Source of the DNA: Gammaproteobacteria bacterium
GTDB taxonomy: Bacteria; Pseudomonadota; Gammaproteobacteria; S012-40
Length of the DNA stretch: 5,721 nt
Reading direction: 5' to 3'
Assembly (NCBI GenBank): GCA_029879945.1
Contig: JAOUPJ010000238.1
Location: 1-5,721 of the forward strand
Part shown: in pieces, positions 5,071 to 5,721 of the stretch
Layout: every line of letters starts with the position of its first letter
Position numbering within the stretch: the stretch's first letter is position 1
Position numbers and translations under genes: made by a program
The notes under the pieces: generated by a model
Seen by the model: the letters and a program-made list of their open reading frames with translations, nothing else
Databases searched by the model: none
Told to the model about the DNA's origin: nothing

Positions 5071-5721
5071 ATGAATTATTTAAACAAGCGCTCCACTCTT
5101 TTTGTTCTTGTGGCTGCCCTATTGGCACTCGGCTTTTTGAATCAGGAACAGCAGGTAAATAGCATGACGACAGCACAGACGCAAAACGAAAATCTCTCCA
5201 AAGCCACCTTTGCCGGCGGGTGTTTCTGGTGTATGGAGCATCCCTTTAAAGAACTGGCGGGCGTACATAATGTCGAGTCGGGGTACACCGGTGGGCACGT
5301 GGAAAATCCCAGCTACCAGCAAGTGACCAGTGGTCAAAGCGGGCACGTGGAAGCAATACAGATTACCTACGATAGCAGCAAGACCAGTTTTGAAGAACTG
5401 CTAGGTGTCTACTGGCGTAACGTAGACCCTACCGATAGCCAGGGTGCTTTTGTTGATCGCGGCCCTCAATATCGTCCCGTCATATTTTTCCACGATGCCA
5501 GTCAAAAAGAGCTGGCAGAAAAATCCAGGCGTGAACTGGAAGAAAGTAAGCGATTCAATAAACCCATTGTTGTTGAGCTGGTGCAAGCACAGGCTTTCTA
5601 CCCAGCAGAAGACTATCACCAAAACTATGCCGAAAAAAATCCCATGCGTTACGGGCTTTATCGAGCCGGTTCTGGGCGTGACGACTTCATTCATTCAGTA
5701 TGGGGGGAGGGTTTGATGAAA
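5071..5721 (+). CDS. msrA: Peptide-methionine (S)-S-oxide reductase MsrA, probably periplasmic (3' end outside window)
   Basis: MsrA reduces the S-form of methionine sulfoxide in proteins and free in solution, repairing oxidative damage. The frame stays open to the right edge (217 codons, no stop), so it is partial at its 3' end. The catalytic motif GGCFWCME is at 49-56, with nucleophile Cys51 and Cys54 as the likely resolving cysteine; no other cysteine is visible. Other family motifs are SGYTGG (70-75), the stretch with DPTDSQG and the FVDRGPQYRP block (about 118-135), and AEDYHQNY (about 180-187). Residues 10-23 are hydrophobic after Lys6 and Arg7, suggesting a signal peptide or anchor, although no standard signal peptidase site is obvious. 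The ATG has GGA six bases before it, and an in-frame TGA at 5065-5067 excludes a longer start. Met32 (5164), with AGG eight bases before it, could start a cytoplasmic form. The normal MsrA domain is nearly complete; a C-terminal MsrB fusion cannot be excluded. Confidence 0.95.
   Translation, partial: MNYLNKRSTLFVLVAALLALGFLNQEQQVNSMTTAQTQNENLSKATFAGGCFWCMEHPFKELAGVHNVESGYTGGHVENPSYQQVTSGQSGHVEAIQITYDSSKTSFEELLGVYWRNVDPTDSQGAFVDRGPQYRPVIFFHDASQKELAEKSRRELEESKRFNKPIVVELVQAQAFYPAEDYHQNYAEKNPMRYGLYRAGSGRDDFIHSVWGEGLMK

Noticed and set aside
5064..5162. A 32-residue frame starting at ATG 5064 that overlaps the msrA start out of frame
   Set aside because: It would use the same ribosome-binding region as msrA, has no homology I can recognise, and ends inside the msrA signal segment. 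A role as a translational leader is possible but unsupported.
4889..5694. Several - strand open frames opposite msrA and its upstream gap
   Set aside because: They lie antisense to an unmistakable MsrA coding frame and show no domain features.

Overview
This 5.7-kb window looks like an ordinary stretch of bacterial chromosome, most likely from a gammaproteobacterium of moderate G+C content. The main clue is a clear RlmA(I)-type 23S rRNA methyltransferase (the Gram-negative form of this enzyme), supported by a classical Gram-negative-looking MsrA and an NtrB-like sensor kinase. Genus cannot be fixed from the sequence. I see no transposase, integrase, CRISPR array, tRNA, rRNA or toxin-antitoxin pair.

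Layout from left to right: (1) the 3' end of an unrecognised + strand gene, probably encoding an exported beta-rich protein, closed by a good intrinsic terminator at 406-435. (2) Convergent to it, on the - strand, a complete membrane histidine kinase (438-2159) with six predicted membrane segments, one PAS domain carrying a Cys/His cluster, and an intact HisKA/HATPase core; no response regulator lies in the window. (3) Also on the - strand and 235 bp upstream of the kinase, a complete CapA/PGA_cap-family metallophosphatase-like protein with an N-terminal signal or anchor (2395-3549). (4) A gene-poor gap of about 500 bp (3550-4053) between divergent genes, holding a 20-bp palindrome whose half-site recurs 61 bp away, a perfect TATAAT box and two doubtful micro-ORFs. 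(5) On the + strand, rlmA (4054-4926). (6) After a 144-bp gap with an imperfect hairpin, msrA (5071 to beyond the right edge), for which all 217 visible codons are open and no stop is reached.

The genes do not form one obvious pathway. The kinase and CapA-like protein share a strand but are far enough apart to have separate promoters. rlmA and msrA share a strand but are also separated by a gap. rlmA modifies 23S rRNA in the cytoplasm; msrA repairs oxidised methionine, probably in the periplasm, although an internal start could also give a cytoplasmic form. I found no convincing undescribed multi-gene system. The points most worth a second look are the PAS Cys/His cluster in the orphan kinase, the operator-like palindrome in the 500-bp gap, the lone CapA-like protein, and the two possible starts of msrA.
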